Shown here piece after piece: positions 56,687 to 64,000 of a DNA stretch of 64,000 nucleotides. Under the pieces are notes generated by a model, which was given only the letters and a program-made list of their open reading frames with translations, did no database searches and had not been told where the DNA came from. The translations under genes were made by a program, and so were the position numbers. Position 1 is the first letter of the stretch, and each line of letters begins with the position of its first letter. This DNA is from Actinoplanes sp. DH11 (lineage in GTDB: Bacteria; Actinomycetota; Actinomycetes; Mycobacteriales; Micromonosporaceae), in assembly GCF_020873875.1 (NCBI RefSeq), contig NZ_JAHWGU010000005.1:186001-250000 (forward strand). Reading direction: 5' to 3'.

Positions 56687-57691
56687 TCACCGCGCGCCGT
56701 GGCCGGGCGTCACTTCCTCGCCCGGGCGCGGCGGCGGCGGGGGAGTGCCGTCACCGAACGGCCGGCCGCCCAGCTCCTCGCGGCCGTGCGGCTCCAGCCA
56801 GTTGTGCAGGTCCGGGCCGGCCGGGACGACGCCCGTCGGATTGATGTCCCGGTGCACCTCGTAGTAGTGCCGCTTGATGTGCACGAAGTCGGTGGTGTCG
56901 CCGAACCCGGGCGTCTGGAACAGATCACGCGCGTACGCCCAGAGCACCGGCATCTCGCTCAGCTTCGACCGGTTGCACTTGAAATGCCCGTGGTAGACGG
57001 CGTCGAACCGGGCCAGCGTGGTGAAGAGCCGCACGTCGGCCTCGGTGATCGTGTCACCGACCAGGAAGCGCTGCCCCTCCAATCGTGCCGACAGCCAGTC
57101 CAGCCGCTGGAAGAGCCGGTGGTGCGCCTTCTCGTACGCCTCCTGGGACCCGGCGAACCCGGCCCGGTAGACCCCGTTGTTCACGTCCGCGAAGACGACC
57201 TTGTTGACCTCGTCGATCTCGTCCCGCAGCCGTTCCGGATACAGCTCGGGCGCGCCCGGGCGGTGATGCGCGGTCCACTCCAGCGACATGTCCAGGGTGA
57301 TCTGCGGGAAGTCGTTCGTGACCACCTGACCGGTCGGCACATCCACGATCGCCGGGACGGTGATGCCCTTGTCGTAATCGGGGTAGCGCGCGAAGAAGGC
57401 CTCCTGCAGCCGCTCGATGCCGAGCACCGGGTCCCGCCCGCCGGGGTCCAGGTCGAACGTCCAGCTCCGCTCGTCGTGCGTCGGCCCGGCCACGCCCATC
57501 GACAGGGCGTCCTCCAGCCCGAGCAGCCGCCGCACGATGATCGCCCGGTTCGCCCACGGGCACGCCCGGCTCACCACGAGCCGATAGCGGCCCGGCTCCA
57601 CCGGGAAACCGTCCCGCCCGTCCGCGGTGATCCGCGTGGCGATGTAGCGCTGATCGCGGGTGAACTCTCCCGCGGGGTTAACGTAGGCCAT
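56687..57691 (-). CDS. Glutathionyl-hydroquinone reductase-like (ECM4/YqjG, omega-type GST fold)
   Basis: 334 residues. The catalytic Cys44 in RACPWANR is the omega/xi GST signature. Other features are VPAIVDVPTGQVVTNDFPQI, NNGVYRAGFAGSQEAYE and a C-terminal helical domain with FVHIKRHYYEVHRDINPTGVVP, all diagnostic of this family. Actinomycetes use mycothiol rather than glutathione, so the physiological thiol is probably mycothiol. ATG 57691 has a GAGCGGGG stretch before it. The tail is proline-rich. Confidence 0.9.
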   Translation of the reverse strand: MAYVNPAGEFTRDQRYIATRITADGRDGFPVEPGRYRLVVSRACPWANRAIIVRRLLGLEDALSMGVAGPTHDERSWTFDLDPGGRDPVLGIERLQEAFFARYPDYDKGITVPAIVDVPTGQVVTNDFPQITLDMSLEWTAHHRPGAPELYPERLRDEIDEVNKVVFADVNNGVYRAGFAGSQEAYEKAHHRLFQRLDWLSARLEGQRFLVGDTITEADVRLFTTLARFDAVYHGHFKCNRSKLSEMPVLWAYARDLFQTPGFGDTTDFVHIKRHYYEVHRDINPTGVVPAGPDLHNWLEPHGREELGGRPFGDGTPPPPPRPGEEVTPGHGAR

Positions 57692-58026
57692 CCCCGCTCT
57701 GTACCCGGAATCCGGCCGAGCCCACCCGGAGGGCGAGGCATCCCCCCGTGTGCGACGCCTCGCCCGGTCCCTGTGGCGGCCGATGCCCGGCGCACGTTCA
57801 CCACCGCGGCGCTCGCGTCCATCGAGGCGCATGATCGCCGCCGGTCCGCGGACACCCTGCCGGACGTCCTTGGACGATGCGCACGAACGTCTTTATAGCA
57901 CGGTTCGGAGAGCGCTTTCCGGACAGTGAGCACGTTCCCGGACATATGGCGAGAGTGATTCACCGATCGAGGTTTACCGTCGTGGTGCGGCACGGCCAGG
58001 GCACAGCGCCGCGCTGCCCTCGTACC
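57692..58026. other. Intergenic region with a hairpin
   Basis: No gene is convincing. GGGCGAGGC (57731-57739) pairs perfectly with GCCTCGCCC (57757-57765), 40 bases or more upstream of the reductase ATG, and could lie in its leader. The part around 57885-57960 is AT-richer (TCTTTATAGCAC). Confidence 0.5.
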
Positions 58027-58068
58027 GCAGGAAGCCGGCGATTCACTGCAGGAAGCCGGCGAACGGGG
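58027..58068. repeat. 21-bp tandem duplication across the DUF5995 gene stop codon
   Basis: GCAGGAAGCCGGCGA starts at 58027 and again at 58048, a 21-bp period. On the minus strand the coding copy gives AGFLQ, followed by the TGA stop at 58045-58043, and the second copy lies just beyond. Same topology as the arrays at 1731 and 19707. Confidence 0.85.
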
Positions 58069-58813
58069 AGAGCAGCAGCTTGCCCAGGCCGGTGGCGGTG
58101 TCGTCGAGCCGGCGGCGGTGCTTGTCCAGCGCGACCATGTCGTGCCGGATGGCCCAGATCTTCTGGGCGTTGCGCCAGGCCACGTTGCGGGTGTACTCCA
58201 CCATCTCGCCCTGCCACCAGTCGTCCAGGTCGCCGTTCATCGTGTCGATGAGCAGCTGCCAGCGGTCCAGGTAGCCGCGGCGCAGACCCGGGATCTCCTC
58301 CGCGAAGATGTCGTTGACCTGCAGATAGTCGTAGTGCTGGTCGCTGCCGTCGATCGGGTCGCTGCCCAGGTGGTCGAACGTGGTGACGAGCGCGAACGGC
58401 AGGTCGAAGTTGATGTGCGCGTTCACGCCGGCGACGGCCGACGGCAGCGGCCGGGCGTCCGGTCCCGGCACCCGGCAGAACAGGCCGGCCCACACGCCGG
58501 GGCACGCCGGGCTCCCGTCGCTCCAGTAGCGCAGCGCGTCGAAGTAGCGCGCCGCGAACTCCACGTCCAGCCGGGACAGGAACGCCGGGTCCTTGAACTT
58601 GCCGGCGTAGAGCCGCTCCAGCACGTTCTCGGTGATGGTCAGGTAGAGCTGGTTGAAGTCGGCGACCGGGTTGCTCTGCAGCAACGGCGGCACCTGGCAG
58701 AGCAGTTCCTGCAGCTGGGCCAGCTGGTCGACGACTCCGGGCACGTCGTCGGGGTGTGACTTCAGCAGATCGGAGATCTCCTGCTGGACGGGGCCCCAGA
58801 TGGGTTGGGTCAT
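58043..58813 (-). CDS. DUF5995-type protein
   Basis: 256 residues, mostly helical, no signal or membrane segment. Notable stretches: FNQLYLTITENVLERLYAGKF, VEFAARYFDALRYW, GVNAHINFDLPFALVTTFD (His-Asn-Asp-rich, typical of the family), DYLQVNDIFAEEIPGLRRGYL and WRNAQKIWAIRH. Biochemical role unknown. ATG 58813 follows GGAGG. A hairpin and an inverted repeat shared in part with the region upstream of the LuxR-type regulator lie upstream, so that regulator may control it. Confidence 0.82.
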   Translation of the reverse strand: MTQPIWGPVQQEISDLLKSHPDDVPGVVDQLAQLQELLCQVPPLLQSNPVADFNQLYLTITENVLERLYAGKFKDPAFLSRLDVEFAARYFDALRYWSDGSPACPGVWAGLFCRVPGPDARPLPSAVAGVNAHINFDLPFALVTTFDHLGSDPIDGSDQHYDYLQVNDIFAEEIPGLRRGYLDRWQLLIDTMNGDLDDWWQGEMVEYTRNVAWRNAQKIWAIRHDMVALDKHRRRLDDTATGLGKLLLSPFAGFLQ

Positions 58814-58855
58814 GACGGATCCTCCACGGGTGACGCAGTGCAGCGGAGGGCCCCC

Positions 58856-58890
58856 AGCACCACCCGGCGGTTGTGCCGCCGGGTGGTGCT
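58856..58890. terminator. Perfect 15-bp hairpin between the regulator and DUF5995 genes
   Basis: AGCACCACCCGGCGG (58856-58870) and its complement (58876-58890) around loop TTGTG. It lies 99 bases past the LuxR-type gene stop and 43 bases before the DUF5995 ATG, so it is either a terminator of the former or a leader hairpin of the latter. Confidence 0.6.
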
Positions 58891-58937
58891 CCCCCGTGCC
58901 GACCACCCTTCCAAAGGACGCGGGCCGGGGGATCGGT

Positions 58938-58962
58938 AGAACGACGTATTCTGCGTACGTCG
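58938..58962. promoter_or_regulatory. Inverted repeat upstream of the DUF5995 gene
   Basis: CGACGTA (58942-58948) and TACGTCG (58956-58962) are perfect arms with a seven-base spacer. The 12-mer AGAACGACGTAT (58938-58949) recurs, inverted, at 61898-61909 upstream of the LuxR-type regulator. Candidate regulator binding site. Confidence 0.55.
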
Positions 58963-58988
58963 GTAACGCTCAGATAACGAATCCCTGG

Positions 58989-61805
58989 TCAGGCCGCTGT
59001 CAGGTAGACGCGACTCGCCTGCACACGGGTACGCACCTGAAGTTTGTCGAAGATGTGCCCCAGGTGGACGCCGACCGTGCGCTCGCTGATGAACAGGCGT
59101 TCGCCGATCTCCCGGTTGGTGAGGCCCTCGGCCACCGCGGCGAGCACCTCCCGCTCCCGGCCGGTGAGGGTGGAGAGCTCGTCGGCGGGCTGCTCCGGCG
59201 CCGCCATCGCCACCGTCGGCATGTCGTCGGCGAGCGCCACCCGGAACCGCTGGGCGATCCCGACGATCTCGGCGGCGAACGGGCGGGCCCCCATCGCGGT
59301 GGCGGTGGCGTACGCCTGACGCAGCCCGGTGATCGCCGTCGCCCGCCGGACCCGGCGCTGCAGGGCGGCCTCGGCATGGCGCAGCCGCGCATAGGCCGCC
59401 GGGTACGGCTGCTGGCGCCGGTCCCAGATCGCCGCCGCCCGCGCCCACGGCTCCGGGTCGTGCCGGTCCTCGATCCGGCTCAGCTCGGCCGCGCAGAGGT
59501 CCAGGTAGGCGTCGATGATCGCGCGCGCCGCCGGTCCGGCGCCCCCGGCGCTGGAGGCCAGCCGGTCGCGCACCATCAGCAGCCGGCGGATCGCGCCCGG
59601 GTCGACCGGCTTGCCCGCGACGTGTGCCTCCGCCTCGGCGCGCAGGCCGTGCCAGGCCAGCACGCCGAGCAGCACCAGGTCGTCGGAGCGGGTCTCGGTC
59701 AGCCCGCGCTGGACCGCGGCCCGGGCGACGGCGTGCTCGCCGCGCCACATCGCCAGGCCGGCACGCAGGGTCAGCATCGGCAGCACGTGCCGGGCGCCGC
59801 CACCGGCCAGCAGGGTGGCGACCGCGTCCAGGTCACGCACCGCGTTGTCCACGTCGCCGAAGCCGACCCAGAGCCGGCAGCGGGCGAGCAGCAGCTCCAC
59901 CGCCTCGGCGCCGGACGGGCGGTGCCGCATGCCGGCTTCGAGGACCGCGTCCGCCTCGGTCCACTGACCGATCCGGAACAGGCCGTTCGCCGCGATCGCG
60001 AGCAACCGGCTCTGATGGGTCCGGCCGCCGCCGAGCGCGGCCAGCCGCTCGGCGCCGCGGCGGGCCACCAGCACGCCCTCCTCGATGTTGTTCAACGGGC
60101 CGGTCAGCAGCTCGGCCAGGTGCAGGTAGGCGACGCCCAGGTCGTCCGGGTGGCCGGAGCGCTCGGCGATCTCCACGGCGTGCCGGATGACGGCGAGACC
60201 GGCGTCGGGGTCCTCCCGGAACGCGGCACTGAAACCGAGCGCCGCGCTGGCCCGGACCAGGTCAGCGGTGGTGCCGTCGACGGCGGCCAGTTCCAGCGCC
60301 TCGCGGGCCCGCTCGTGGGCGTCCGCGTACCGGGCGAGCTGGACCAGCAGCTCGGCGAGGAACGCGGCGGCCCGGGCGCGCAGCTGCGGGGTGCAGTCGG
60401 GGGCGTCGAGAGCCAGTTCGTACTCCGTCTCGGCGGTCGCGGTCCGCCCCGCCGCGGCCAGGTACCGGGCCCGGCGCAGGTGCAACTCGCCCTGGCCGGG
60501 GGCGTCCGTACGGCCGGCCAGCTCCTCCAGCCGGGAGAGCGCGAGCAGGTGCTCGCCGCACTGGTGCGCCGACTCCGCGGCGTTGCCCAGCAGCGCGGTG
60601 CGCTCGGCGTCGTCGCCGGTGACCAGCCGCAGGGCGATCGACCAGTAGCGGTGGGCCTCGGCGAAGCCGTAGAGGGCCTCCGCGGAACGCGCGGCGGCGA
60701 TCACCGGGGGCAGGGCCCGCGAGGGTACGCCGGCGCGCTGCCAGTGGTGTGCCAGGCGGGCGTGGTCCGGCTCGTCACCGGAGGCCTCCAGCGCCTCGGC
60801 GTAACGCCGGTGCAGGGCGGCCGCCTCGGCCGGCAGCACCTCCTGCTCGAGCACCTCGGCGACCAGGCGGTGCCGCAGCCGGTACCCGTCGCCGTCGCTC
60901 GCCACGAACCGGTGCGCCACGGCCGCGCGGACCGCCTCGATCAGCTGGTCCTCCGGCAGCGGCACGACCCGGGCCAGCACCGCGTGGTCGACCGGTTCCA
61001 CACCGGCCGCCATCGCGTGCACCACCTGGTGTGCGTGCGGTGGCAGCTCGTCCACCCTGGTCAGGAAGATCTCGCGCAGCGTGTCGGAGAGCTCGACCCG
61101 GCCGTCACGCAGGTCGCGGGCCAGTTCCTCGACCACGAACGGGTTGCCGCCGCTGCGCTTGAAGACGCGGTCGGCGTCCTCACCTGCCACGTCGGCACCG
61201 GCGATCGCGGTGACCAGCTCGTGGGTCTGCTCCTGGCTGAGCGGTGCCAGGTCGACGACCCGGACCGAGCGCAGCCGGCGCAGCTCGGCGAGGACGCGGC
61301 GCAGCGGATGGGTGCCGTGCAGGGCCTCGGCCCGGATCGCGGCGAGCACCGAGATCCGCACGTCACCGAGGCCGGCGAGCAGGTAGAGCAGCAGCTGGCG
61401 GGTGCTGCGGTCGGCCCACTGCAGATCGTCCAGGACGAGCAGCAGCGGCTTGTCGCCGGCCACCGCGCGCAGGTCGTGCGAGACCCGGTCGAGCAGGGCG
61501 CCGGCGTCACCCGCGGCGGTCGCGGCGGCCGGCCCGGTGCCGTCGTGCCGGCGCAGCGCCTGGAGCACCGGGTGCAGCGGTGAGGCGTCGCCGATGTCCA
61601 GGCAGGTTCCGGTGAGCACCGCGAATCCCGTACCGCGCAACGCGTCGGCGGTCTCGCGCAGCAGCCGGCTCTTGCCGACGCCGCTCTCCCCGGTCACGAA
61701 AACCGCTGCCGTACCACCGGGACCGACGTTGCGCAGGTCGGACTGAATGTCGGCCAGCGTGCCGGTGCGCCCGACAAGCGGCCCGTCGTCCCCCTGGCTG
61801 GCCAT
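58989..61805 (-). CDS. LuxR-family ATP-binding regulator (LAL/MalT-like)
   Basis: 938 residues. An N-terminal AAA region (VGRTGTLADIQSDL; Walker A GESGVGKS at about 40-47; LLLVLDDLQWAD) is followed by helical TPR-like repeats. The C-terminal LuxR HTH (LTGREREVLAAVAEGLTNREIG, ISERTVGVHLGHIFDKL) ends the protein. Such large regulators sense a ligand through the ATPase/TPR region. ATG 61805 is seven bases after TAGGCT, so it looks leaderless; an ATG 21 codons upstream has no support. Confidence 0.9.
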   Translation of the reverse strand: MASQGDDGPLVGRTGTLADIQSDLRNVGPGGTAAVFVTGESGVGKSRLLRETADALRGTGFAVLTGTCLDIGDASPLHPVLQALRRHDGTGPAAATAAGDAGALLDRVSHDLRAVAGDKPLLLVLDDLQWADRSTRQLLLYLLAGLGDVRISVLAAIRAEALHGTHPLRRVLAELRRLRSVRVVDLAPLSQEQTHELVTAIAGADVAGEDADRVFKRSGGNPFVVEELARDLRDGRVELSDTLREIFLTRVDELPPHAHQVVHAMAAGVEPVDHAVLARVVPLPEDQLIEAVRAAVAHRFVASDGDGYRLRHRLVAEVLEQEVLPAEAAALHRRYAEALEASGDEPDHARLAHHWQRAGVPSRALPPVIAAARSAEALYGFAEAHRYWSIALRLVTGDDAERTALLGNAAESAHQCGEHLLALSRLEELAGRTDAPGQGELHLRRARYLAAAGRTATAETEYELALDAPDCTPQLRARAAAFLAELLVQLARYADAHERAREALELAAVDGTTADLVRASAALGFSAAFREDPDAGLAVIRHAVEIAERSGHPDDLGVAYLHLAELLTGPLNNIEEGVLVARRGAERLAALGGGRTHQSRLLAIAANGLFRIGQWTEADAVLEAGMRHRPSGAEAVELLLARCRLWVGFGDVDNAVRDLDAVATLLAGGGARHVLPMLTLRAGLAMWRGEHAVARAAVQRGLTETRSDDLVLLGVLAWHGLRAEAEAHVAGKPVDPGAIRRLLMVRDRLASSAGGAGPAARAIIDAYLDLCAAELSRIEDRHDPEPWARAAAIWDRRQQPYPAAYARLRHAEAALQRRVRRATAITGLRQAYATATAMGARPFAAEIVGIAQRFRVALADDMPTVAMAAPEQPADELSTLTGREREVLAAVAEGLTNREIGERLFISERTVGVHLGHIFDKLQVRTRVQASRVYLTAA

Positions 61806-61871
61806 GACCGGCAGCCTAATGCGAACAGGACTGTCACGTTGTCGTCGGTTCGGACTGTTCTGCGTCACAAA

Positions 61872-61909
61872 AACGACGAGTACCGATGCCGTCAGAGATA
61901 CGTCGTTCT
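61872..61909. promoter_or_regulatory. Inverted repeat between the LuxR-type regulator and the cyclase gene
   Basis: AACGACG (61872-61878) and CGTCGTT (61901-61907) form an inverted pair with a 22-base spacer. ATACGTCGTTCT (61898-61909) matches, inverted, a 12-mer upstream of the DUF5995 gene. Probably an autoregulatory site. Confidence 0.5.
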
Positions 61910-62049
61910 GCGGATCCGCGTCCGCGCCAGGGCTGGCACCGTACTCCCGGTCAACGCAGTGAACCTTCCTCCACCTGGCATCGGGCCGGATGGCGCCGGG
62001 CTTCTCGCCGCGTCGAGGACGGGTTCAGTGATCTGGGGGAGCGTGGGAC

Positions 62050-62658
62050 ATGACCGCCATCACCATCGCCGATCAGGAGCGGCGCCAGGACGTCACCGTG
62101 TTGTTCATCGACATCGTGGGTTTCACCACGCTCGTCGATCGGCTGGACTGCGCGGACGTCCGTGCGTTGCAGCGCGACTACTTCTCGACGGTGTCGGGAG
62201 TGGTGCGTGCCTGCGGCGGCATCGTCGAGAAGTACGTCGGTGACGCGGTGATGGCGGTGTTCGGTGCCGAAGAGGGGGGCTTCGGCCCGGAGTCGGCCGC
62301 TGCGGCGGTGCGGGCGGGCCTGTCGGTCCAGGAGGCGTTGAGGGGGCGTCTCCTGGCCGGCAGGTTCCCGGCCCGGACCCGGGTGGGCCTGGCGACCGGC
62401 GAGGTGATCGTCGATCCGATGGCGGCCTTCGACGGCGGGTACGCGATGATCAGTGGGAGCGTGGTGAGCACGGCGGCGCGGCTGCAGGCGTACGCGCCGC
62501 ACGACACCGTCGTGGTCTGCTCGGCCACTCGCGAGGTGACCGACACGCTCATCGCGTACCAGGAGTTGCCGCCCGTCTCGGTGCCGGGCAAGCCGTATCC
62601 GCTGGATCTCTATCGGGCCCTGCAGCCGCAGGCGGCGCAGCTCGCCGCGGTAGCCTAG
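62050..62658 (+). CDS. Class III adenylate/guanylate cyclase domain protein
   Basis: 202 residues, essentially one cyclase homology domain. Metal-binding Asp21 (LFIDIVGFT) and Asp65 (KYVGDAVMAVFG), ATGEVIVDP and STAARLQAYAP are present. No membrane or sensor domain, so it is a small soluble cyclase that should work as a homodimer. The transition-state Asn/Arg segment (STAARLQ, usually N..aR) has no Asn, so activity is uncertain. ATG 62050 follows GGGGGAG. Divergent to the LuxR-type regulator. Confidence 0.85.
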   Translation: MTAITIADQERRQDVTVLFIDIVGFTTLVDRLDCADVRALQRDYFSTVSGVVRACGGIVEKYVGDAVMAVFGAEEGGFGPESAAAAVRAGLSVQEALRGRLLAGRFPARTRVGLATGEVIVDPMAAFDGGYAMISGSVVSTAARLQAYAPHDTVVVCSATREVTDTLIAYQELPPVSVPGKPYPLDLYRALQPQAAQLAAVA

Positions 62659-62794
62659 GATGCTTTTTGGCGCGTTTATCCCGGTTTAGGCCACGGTGTG
62701 GTTGAGACCTGGCTCGCCTGGGGCAGAAGTGTCACAGGCGCCGGGTAGGCTCGCGCCGTCTTGACCACCCATGGCCGATCGGGAGTACTGCCCT

Positions 62795-64000
62795 GTGACC
62801 GCACAGCCAGAGACCTTGTACGGGGCTGACGACCTCACGCACCTGGAGGGGCTGGACGCTGTCCGGAAACGTCCGGGCATGTACATCGGCTCCACGGACA
62901 GCCGGGGCATCAACCACCTCGCCAACGAGATCATCGACAACTCGACGGACGAGGGCGTGGCCGGTCACGCCACGCGGATCGCGGTGACGCTGCACTCCGA
63001 CGCATCGGTGCAGGTCGACGACGACGGCCGCGGCATCCCCACCGACGTGCACGCCAAGTCCGGCCTCAGCGGCGTCGAGCTGGTGCTCACCCGGCTGCAC
63101 GCGGGCGGCAAGTTCGGCGGCTCCGGCTACAAGACCTCCGGTGGTCTGCACGGCGTCGGCGCCTCCGCGGTCAACGCGCTCGCGCTCCGCTTCGACGTCA
63201 CCGTCAAGCGCGACGGCAAGGTCTTCGAGATCTCCTTCCAGCGCGGCGTGCCGGGCGTCTTCGACGGCCCCGGGCCGCAGGCCGCGTTCACCCGCGAGCC
63301 GGGCCTGCGCATCGTGCGCAAGATGAAGCGCGGCGAGCCGTCCGGCACGAGCATCAGGTACTGGTACGACGCCCGGTACTTCGAGTCCGGCGCCCGGCTC
63401 GACCCCGACGCCGTGCGGGCCAAGCTGCGCAACACCGCGTTCCTCGTCCCCGGCGTGCAATACACCCTCTTCGACGCGAACGCCGAGGAGCCGGTCACCG
63501 AGACGTTCCATTACCCCAACGGGCTCACCGACATGGTCGAGTTCCTCACCCCGGCCGGTGACAAGCCGGTCTCCGGCATCCTCCTGGTCACCGGCGAGGG
63601 TTCCTACAAGGAGAACGCGGCGGACGCCAACGGCGTCATGCAGTCCAACGTGGTGCGGCACGCGCAGGTCGAGGTCGCCTTCCGCTGGGGTACGGGGTAC
63701 GAGCGCACCGTCGAGTGCTTCACCAACACGATCCGCAACCTGCACGGCGGCACCCACCGCAAGGGTTTCGAGCGCGCCCTGGTGCGGTCGCTCACCGAGG
63801 CCATCCGCAACACCCGCGGCCTGCTGAAACCCAAGGAGGAGCCGCCGGTCCTGGACGACCTGCTCGAGGGCATGACCGCGGTCATCCACGTGCGGGTGCC
63901 CGAGCCGCAGTTCACCTCGCAGACCAAGGACGAGCTGTCCACGGCCGGCGTCACCCGGGTGGTGCAGAGCCTGGTCGAGACGTGGGTCAAGGAGTGGATC
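62795..64000 (+). CDS. parE: Type IIA DNA topoisomerase subunit B (ParE/GyrB-like), 5' part
   Basis: The frame runs off the right edge, giving 402 residues. GHKL ATPase motifs: LEGLDAVRKRPGMYIGST, EIIDNSTDEG (catalytic Glu and Asn), DDDGRGIPTD, GGSGYKTSGGLHGVGASAVN (QTK-side glycine-rich lid) and transducer region GGTHRKGFE. INHLANEIIDNSTDEGV and the GADDLTHLEG start fit actinobacterial topoisomerase IV ParE better than GyrB, though the toprim domain that would decide is outside. The start is GTG 62795 with GGGAG upstream; in-frame ATG 62771 is an alternative. Confidence 0.87.
   Translation, partial: MTAQPETLYGADDLTHLEGLDAVRKRPGMYIGSTDSRGINHLANEIIDNSTDEGVAGHATRIAVTLHSDASVQVDDDGRGIPTDVHAKSGLSGVELVLTRLHAGGKFGGSGYKTSGGLHGVGASAVNALALRFDVTVKRDGKVFEISFQRGVPGVFDGPGPQAAFTREPGLRIVRKMKRGEPSGTSIRYWYDARYFESGARLDPDAVRAKLRNTAFLVPGVQYTLFDANAEEPVTETFHYPNGLTDMVEFLTPAGDKPVSGILLVTGEGSYKENAADANGVMQSNVVRHAQVEVAFRWGTGYERTVECFTNTIRNLHGGTHRKGFERALVRSLTEAIRNTRGLLKPKEEPPVLDDLLEGMTAVIHVRVPEPQFTSQTKDELSTAGVTRVVQSLVETWVKEWI

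Overview
The window comes from a high-GC actinomycete chromosome. GTG starts are frequent, coupling by ATGA/GTGA overlaps is routine, at least ten genes look leaderless, and there is a deazaflavin(F420)-type nitroreductase, an IdeR/DtxR-type iron box pair and a secreted SGNH hydrolase. Gene content resembles Micromonosporaceae such as Actinoplanes; that placement is inference. No rRNA, tRNA, CRISPR array or intact insertion sequence was seen.

Layout. 1-1.1 kb: 3' end of a NACHT-type NTPase fused to a formylglycine-enzyme-like domain, with base composition unlike its neighbours. 1.2-4.7 kb: membrane protein, flavin reductase, a TetR fragment without its DNA-binding domain, and divergent pnuC/corA sharing one tiny promoter region. 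4.7-12.2 kb: two large FtsX-type permeases with an ATPase, facing a second ATPase. 12.3-17.5 kb: PRPP synthetase paralogue, hybrid histidine kinase, receptor Ser/Thr kinase. 17.5-19.8 kb: small membrane protein, SGNH esterase, small hypothetical. 19.8-28.1 kb: galactoside locus (LacI regulator, GH42, MalF/MalG-type permeases, lipoprotein binding protein, GH36) with two matching operators. 28.3-29.9 kb: molybdenum oxidoreductase, ferredoxin-reductase-like and zinc-ribbon proteins. 30-33.4 kb: subtilase, F420 nitroreductase, AAA ATPase. 33.4-34.4 kb: hypothetical, then a Cys-rich DUF1540 protein behind two iron boxes. 34.6-38.6 kb: four-gene operon NrtR-like / J-domain-pseudokinase / vWA / divergent PurA. 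38.9-45.2 kb: secreted TIG protein and a subtilase bracketed by two paralogous membrane-anchored proteins. 46.2-54.6 kb: methyltransferase and a MoxR-vWA-DUF5682-SWIM operon. 54.6-57.7 kb: oxidoreductase, EamA transporter, MarR, glutathionyl-hydroquinone-reductase-like enzyme. 58-62.7 kb: DUF5995 protein, LuxR-type ATPase regulator, nucleotide cyclase domain. 62.8-64 kb: 5' part of a type IIA topoisomerase B subunit (ParE-like), cut by the window edge.

Three patterns cut across genes. A 70-81 bp palindromic element occurs three times (18.1, 28.2, 46.1 kb). 21-bp tandem repeats straddle the stop codons of three unrelated genes (1.7, 19.7, 58.0 kb). The hexamer TANNNT lies 5-7 bases before the start codon of ten genes, marking leaderless promoters. 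The best candidates for undescribed biology are the NrtR/J-pseudokinase/vWA/PurA-like operon, the subtilase with its bracketing paralogue pair, and the two repeat classes.
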